Origin: Nemertoderma westbladi
Lineage: Eukaryota; Xenacoelomorpha; Nemertodermatida; Nemertodermatidae
DNA length: 64,000 nt
Assembly (NCBI GenBank): GCA_032718475.1
Contig: JAUCBJ010003530.1
Span: 48,835-112,834, forward strand
Direction of reading: 5' to 3'
Within the stretch, counting starts at the first letter, position 1. Each line of letters opens with the position of its first letter. The notes beneath the pieces were generated by a model. The model made no database searches. It worked only from the letters and a program-made list of their open reading frames with translations, and was not told the DNA's origin. Both the position numbers and the translations under genes were made by a program. Positions 59,500 through 64,000 of this stretch are shown here, piece after piece.

Positions 59500-59820
59500 C
59501 TTATACTGATTACCAGTAACTTCTTTGGTGAAGGTTTCCTTCTGAAACTAAATATTATTTTAAAAGCTACGCAGTTCAAAACTTATCATATTATTCTCTC
59601 ATCAATCTAAAAATTCGCTAAAATATTTCCATAAATTTACATTAGATCGTATTTATGTTACTTACAATAATATCAAATGTACTGTATACATATGTTTCGT
59701 ATTTACATAGACAACCAGATTTGACTGACTTATGTAGCCTATCTATGCCTATTAAAATCTTCCTTATTGAAATCTTACATTGTTTTATCGAGCAACATCT
59801 TAAAGAAAGTCAGTGTAAAC
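59500..59820. other. 3' flank of the Ly6-like gene
   Basis: AT-rich DNA with no canonical AATAAA close to the stop codon. A first AATAAA-like cluster appears only near 60,061. No other feature is seen. Confidence 0.4.
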
Positions 59821-59824
59821 CGGT

Positions 59825-60055
59825 ATGGGACAATTGCCCCCCCACCCCGGACATATGCCCCCCCCCCCTCCCATGGAAAATTGCCAAGGAGGACAATTAT
59901 TGCCCCTCCGGACATATTGCCCCCCGTCACCTCTGGACAATTGCGAAGGAGGACAATTGCCCCCAGAAACATTGCCCCCTGGACAATTTCCCCGCGCAAC
60001 AATTGCCCCCGAGGACACTTACCCACCGAAAAATAGATTGCCACCAAGGAAAATT
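59825..60055 (+). repeat. Degenerate GGACAATTGCCCC tandem repeat
   Basis: About ten to twelve decayed units of a GGACAATTGCCCCC theme, each roughly 15-25 bp, with C-runs of up to nine. All forward frames encode proline-rich peptides by chance. The words recall the GGGCAATATTGC phrases in the foldback at 22.3 kb, but I cannot show common origin. Confidence 0.65.
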
Positions 60056-60068
60056 GCGAAATAAATAA

Positions 60069-60738
60069 ATTCGTTCCTAACTAGCAAGTTAGTCAAGTTC
60101 CTAACTTGTTGCAACATTAAAAAATTTGTATATATTATATAAAATTAATGTTTGCTTATTATTATTTTTTTAGTAATATAAATAAAAATTCATTTTTTGG
60201 GGTTGGGCTAGGCTGGAGCATTTAAAGCACTTGCCCAAGAACGTCACCACTATAGGATTTCACTTTTCGGTCGACTTTTTATTGGAATTTTATATATGAA
60301 GATTTTTATTTTTATTAATTTATCTTTATTAAGTGATTTATAGCGCTTAATTCTGTCTTATAACCTGTACATATACTAATTTGTTTATTGTTTTGGTTAG
60401 ATTCGGCACGTGGTTAGATTCAGGCGGTAACCTGTATTTTGGTGAAAACCTGGTATTCTTCACATGGGGGTAACTGCAAAGTGAAATATAACGGCAGAAA
60501 GTCTGGTATTCTTCACGTGGGCCGAGATATTCCCCCCCAAATGATTATCGAACTCGCCCCACCTATTGGGGCTACGTCGATTTTTTTTTTTATAAAAAAT
60601 TATTTTAATTTTAATTTATATTTTAATTTTATTGTGTACTGCAACAGATTACAGGGTTATTAGATTCCAATACTTTAATAGTGTGAACGTTCTCAAAGTA
60701 CTCTCAAAAAGTACTCAAAGGCCTCACATTGGCAGTCC
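60069..60738. other. Noncoding AT-rich stretch
   Basis: It contains AACTAGCAAGTTAG and CCTAACTTG words near 60,078-60,110 and long AT tracts. No ORF with a recognisable product and no transposon end was found before the TTAA at 60,739. Confidence 0.4.
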
Positions 60739-60755
60739 TTAAGCCTATTAAACCC

Positions 60756-60793
60756 GGGGGGGGGGGGGGGGGGGGGTCAATATGACCCCCCCC
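60756..60793. repeat. G-run/C-run hairpin, left
   Basis: Twenty-one G are followed by TCAATATGA and eight C. GGGGTCA pairs with TGACCCC around ATA, and the stem extends by up to six or so G-C pairs. The exact G count may be a sequencing estimate. Confidence 0.8.
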
Positions 60794-61009
60794 GTGGTTT
60801 TTTTATTGTTGCAGTTGGGAATCTGAAATTTTATGACTTTTCCTAAAAATCTATTGTCTTCCTAGTAGTGAAAACCGTTTTCAAAAATATTGGGTAGTTT
60901 TCGAGTTATAGCACCATTTTTTAACCCTACTTTTGGCACTTTTTTTGAGACGTATTTTGAAAATTACATTTCATTAAATATGAATTGTAACATCTCTATT
61001 ATTGATTCA

Positions 61010-62790
61010 CACCGGTTTTTTGGTGTTAGCAATTGGATGGAATTCATATAAATTGATTTAGAAATTTCAAACTTGTTTTTTTCGGCGGGTGCCAATTTTT
61101 GGTGCCAGCACCAAATTTTGAAATATGTCAATTTTGTAAATTGATTGTGTGAAACTTGTTTTTTATCGCAATTGGGGTTTTTTGGGGTTCTGGTTTCGAT
61201 GAAATATATACGAGTTGCACCAAGCGGGATAGTTCTAAATTAGGAAAACACTAGTAAAACGGTAAAACACTAGGAAAACATAAGAAAAGTACTGTAAAAC
61301 ACCCGGAAAACAGTGAAAATATTGATCAGCAGGGAATTTAACACATGTACTTCTCTGAATTGACAATCCTAAATGTACTCCTCGCATAGCACCCCTTAAG
61401 TAATCACCGTAAAACATCGGGAAAACACTATAAAAACACTATAAACCTTCCGGAAAACAGTGAAAAAATTGATCAGCATTAAATTTTACCTATATGCTGC
61501 AAAAAAATAAATTGAAAGAGTCTAATACGGCCCAGAAAGCTTGTTGCCAGGCAACCAAAGAACTGTAACCAATCAGCATACGGTGCAGTATCAGTACAGC
61601 AGTACTATCCTTGTTTTACCGGTCAGTCAGTAGAGGCGCAAAGTATCAGTATTGCTGTATTCTGGTAGGCCTATTACCTGATTACAGATTACAGTATTAG
61701 TGCTGTAGTGCAGTAGTGTATTCCAGTATTCAGATATTGCAGTATTGTTAGGGTTAGTTAAAGCTGTAAATATTTCTATATACTGCACCGTATGCTGATT
61801 GGTTACAGTTCTTTGGTTGCCTGGCAACAAGCTTTCTGGGCAGTATTAGACTCTTTCAATTTATTTTTTTGCAGCATATAGGTAAAATTTAATGCTGATC
61901 AATTTTTTCACTGTTTTCCGGAAGGTTTATAGTGTTTTTATAGTGTTTTCCCGATGTTTTACGGTGATTACTTAAGGGGTGCTATGCGAGGAGTACATTT
62001 AGGATTGTCAATTCAGAGAAGTACATGTGTTAAATTCCCTGCTGATCAATATTTTCACTGTTTTCCGTCTGTTTTACAGTACTTTTCCTATGTTTTCCTA
62101 GTGTTTTACTGTTTTACTAGTGTTTTCCTAATTTAGAATCATCCCACCAAGCGTATCAAACTTGTATTTTTCGGTGGTGGGTGCAAATTTTGGTGCTAGC
62201 ACAAAATTTTGAAAATCCATTCAATTGATAAAATTGTTTGTGACAATTTATTTCTTGCGTTTTAGAGGTTTATGGCTATTCTGAATTGAATGGAATATAT
62301 ATATAATTTTCGATCTAGGCATCTCAATCTTGTATTTTTCGTAAATGGGTGCAAAATGTGGTGCTAGCACCAAATTTTGAATAACATCCAATATATAAAT
62401 TGATTGTGTCACCTTGTTTCTTGCGTTATACGGGTTTGTGAGGCTTCTGAATTCAATGGAATCAGTAAAAATTTCACGAGAGTTTTCAAACTTGTATTTT
62501 TCGCCGGTGGGTGAAAATTGTTGTGCCAGCACCAAATTTTGGGAAATAAGCAAATTGATCAGTAGATAGTAATCTTGTTTATTGCGTTATACGGGTTTAT
62601 GAGGGTCCTGAATCCGATGGAATCAATAAAAACAGCACTGGACATCGCAAACTTGTACTTTTTGGTGATGGGTACAAAATTTGGTCCTAGCACCAAAATT
62701 TGCCAAATTACGTCGAAAAATACAAGTACTAATGATGGAATGTATTCCATTAGAATCAGCGCCCTAGAAAACCTGAAAATGTGAATTTAT
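61010..62790 (+). repeat. Satellite of about 162-bp units, split by a foldback element
   Basis: The word CAAACTTG (one copy CAATCTTG), followed by a T-rich run, a GGTGGGTG word and a GCTAGCACCAAATTTTG word, recurs at 61,068, 62,157, 62,324, 62,487 and 62,648. Spacings are 167, 163 and 161 bp, and the first interval is 162 bp after removing the 927-bp insertion with its target duplication. Other conserved words are TTGCGTTATACGGGTTT and GATGGAATCAATAAAAA. About five units are visible, all diverged. Confidence 0.8.
61227..62144. mobile_element. Foldback element with 365-bp arms and 9-bp target duplication
   Basis: The arms 61,227-61,591 and 61,780-62,144 are reverse complements with few mismatches, around a 188-bp centre. 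CACCAAGCG flanks it at 61,218-61,226 and 62,145-62,153. The 9-bp duplication and very long inverted repeats fit Mutator-related or Foldback (FB)-type elements. The outer arms contain short reiterated AAAACACTA words, as seen in FB arms. The matching 60-codon ORFs in the two arms are mirror images and not genes. RNA crossing the whole element would fold into a 365-bp duplex. Confidence 0.88.
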
Positions 62791-63153
62791 AGCATAGTAT
62801 AAGTGAATTAAAAAATTTGTGTTCTAACTGAAAAGTGCTGGTTACTTGTTTTTTTCATTTTTTTCCTACGCAGAGAGGACTAAACAGTCATTTATAGTAA
62901 TCATATCATTTTTAAATATTTTCCAATGTATTTTGCGCCCCAGAAAACCTGTATTGAAAAACAATCAGCCAAAAAATTTAACTTTCAAATTTTGTGAAAA
63001 TTGTGCACTACTTGTAATTTTTGTGCTGCAATATAACCACCCCAGTACATTTTTTCAACAATTTTTTTTTCGGTCTGATCCTGACTAGTGATACCTACGT
63101 ACAAACAAAAAATCAGACGTTTTCGTAAAAATTTGTAGATTTTAGAGGGGGAT

Positions 63154-63188
63154 GGGGGGGGGGGGGGTCAATATGACCCCCCCCCCCC
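63154..63188. repeat. G-run/C-run hairpin, right
   Basis: Fourteen G, TCAATATGA, then twelve C. It has the same palindrome and orientation as the left copy at 60,756, near the opposite end of the TTAA-bounded element. Confidence 0.8.
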
Positions 63189-63236
63189 AACCCGGTATTT
63201 GTACAACATTTTATAGCCCGGTACTAATAGGGTTAA

Positions 63237-63765
63237 GTTTCCGATGAAATCTGTGTGACCCATTCAATGCTGCCCATGCCTTTCCCTTACGTATTCGAAG
63301 GTCCTCACCTGACTTCCGGGTCCATATGATCCCATATAACAAAAGTCGTCCACATGCTCAAGCATACCATCCTTTGAGCTTATGCTCATCCGATCAGAGA
63401 CTTGCTGAGGACTGTCAAAGTTAACTGTCAAAACTTTGGTCTTTCTGGAGTTAATAAAAAGACCAACACTAGAAGCAGCATGTTCTAATGAGCTGAGGAG
63501 CCGTTGGGCTCCCTCTAGTGATTCTGAGAGTACTCCTAAGTCATCAGCAAAGTCTAGATCAGTTAGGTACTTGACCCCATAATGAATGCATGCTCAACAA
63601 ACAACAAAGTGTACGTGCAAGAGACTGAATCAAGTCTTGAAGAAGTCAACAAAGATAACAGCCAGATGTCTGTCTTTCTTTTTTAACAACTGTTCAATTA
63701 TCCTTCCGAAGTGCCAAAATGGACTCCATGGTCCCACGACCTTTACGGAACCCAAAACATATCCT
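63237..63765 (-). pseudogene. LINE reverse-transcriptase remnant, minus strand
   Basis: Between about 63,336 and 63,570 this is the reverse complement of the LINE at 57,301-57,516 with scattered differences, including the L-D-F-A-D-D motif C region. Between about 63,650 and 63,750 it matches the 56,927-56,995 part and continues through HLAVIFVDFFKT, which carries the RT motif A (F-V-D-F) that the 57-kb copy has lost. It lacks the segment between motif A and motif C, including the QGD box, and has frameshifts. The 63,237-63,335 part is probably the downstream LINE sequence. Both copies are dead. Confidence 0.8.
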
Positions 63766-63766
63766 G

Positions 63767-63908
63767 CTACACTCACTACTGGTTGAACATCTTCAGCTAC
63801 ACTCACTATGTGTTGAACATCTCCATTTACACTCACTACTGGGTGAAAATTTCCAGCTACACTCACTACCGGTTGAACATCTCCAGCTACACACACTACT
63901 GGTTGAAC
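63767..63908 (+). repeat. 30-bp minisatellite (about 4.7 units)
   Basis: Units starting CTACACTCACTACTGGTTGA occur at 63,767, 63,797, 63,827, 63,857 and 63,887 (the last partial), with a few substitutions each. The period is a multiple of three, so both strands stay open; on the minus strand it reads as a decapeptide repeat (VQPVVSVAGD) joined to the LINE frame. There is no sign that it is a gene. Confidence 0.9.
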
Positions 63909-63965
63909 CAAACAATTTTGAAACGCTGAGAGTGATAAATCGAAGAGTTGTCCGAAAATGGAGTA

Positions 63966-63980
63966 CCCCCCCCCCCCCCC
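63966..63980. repeat. Poly-C tract
   Basis: Fifteen C in a row near the right edge of the window. Confidence 0.9.
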
Positions 63981-64000
63981 AGTAGTATACATTACATGGA

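Larger units (their letters stand above)
60739..63236. mobile_element. piggyBac-like non-autonomous element (TTAA-bounded)
   Basis: The left end reads TTAAGCCTATTAAACCCGGG (60,739-60,758). The reverse complement of the right end reads TTAACCCTATTAGTACCGGG (63,217-63,236), so 16 of 20 positions agree and both begin at TTAA. A TTAA target duplication with CCC...GGG termini is the piggyBac hallmark. Each side has a subterminal G-run followed by GGTCAATATGACC and a C-run, in the same orientation. Inside are a ~162-bp satellite and a foldback insertion. There is no transposase. The right flank is LINE-related sequence, so it may have inserted into a dead LINE. Confidence 0.65.

Noticed and set aside
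59655-60068. Overlapping proline-rich ORFs in all forward frames and glycine-rich ORFs in reverse
   Set aside because: They come from the C-rich degenerate repeat at 59,825-60,055.
60756-60776. G-run as a telomere or G-quadruplex landmark
   Set aside because: It is a homopolymer inside a hairpin repeated near the other end of the TTAA element, not a telomeric repeat.
61235-62136. Two nearly identical 60-codon ORFs as a conserved gene pair
   Set aside because: They are the mirror-image arms of the foldback element.

Overview
This window looks like animal (metazoan) nuclear DNA built almost entirely of repeats and transposons. The evidence is non-LTR retrotransposon reverse-transcriptase (RT) remnants, Helitron-, piggyBac- and foldback-type DNA elements, a tRNA-like RNA polymerase III unit, several satellites and minisatellites, and one intact gene for a GPI-anchored Ly6/uPAR-like surface protein. 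No prokaryotic gene structure is visible. A Helitron carrying a core of ~150-bp tandem repeats resembles the 'pearl'/HINE-type elements described in bivalves and other marine invertebrates. I therefore lean to a marine invertebrate, but the phylum is inference.

Layout. (1) 1-21,050: one uninterrupted minisatellite of about 877 copies of a 24-bp unit, already running at the left edge. It has nested higher-order structure: a three-copy repeat of 2.9/2.6/2.8 kb, a block whose marker is a unit with a small internal inversion, a 984-bp dimer, and a decayed right end. Because 24 is divisible by 3 and the unit has stops in only one frame, five of six frames stay open for kilobases. Those giant ORFs are not genes. 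(2) 21,051-22,572: single-copy-like DNA with a CpG-rich patch and a degenerate foldback structure. (3) 22,573-50,778: a 28-kb cluster of one non-autonomous Helitron family (nineteen 5' ends, full length about 1,268 bp). Copies are nested, chimeric, tandemly duplicated and internally expanded. Each full copy carries about seven palindromes resembling RFX X-boxes, 146-164 bp apart. One copy is split by a 3.0-kb foreign segment (43,891-46,900) that holds a tRNA-like element and strong hairpins. (4) 50,779-57,516: noncoding DNA, a decayed RT fragment, a 1.57-kb minisatellite of 19/21-bp units, and a LINE with a second, oppositely oriented LINE inside it flanked by an 11-bp target duplication. (5) 57,517-60,738: the only convincing gene (58,840-59,499) with noncoding flanks. 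(6) 60,739-63,236: a piggyBac-like TTAA element holding a ~162-bp satellite, itself interrupted by a foldback element with 365-bp arms and a 9-bp target duplication. (7) 63,237-64,000: an opposite-strand fragment of the 55-57 kb LINE family and a 30-bp minisatellite.

The genes do not form a pathway. The interest is in genome structure. The Helitron family disperses regularly spaced X-box-like palindromes. Four nested insertions restore uninterrupted sister sequence and give the insertion rule (purine|T). One copy has expanded its core from seven to eleven units, a plausible step from transposon to satellite. All comparisons were made by eye within this window, so family names rest on structural hallmarks and not on database matches.
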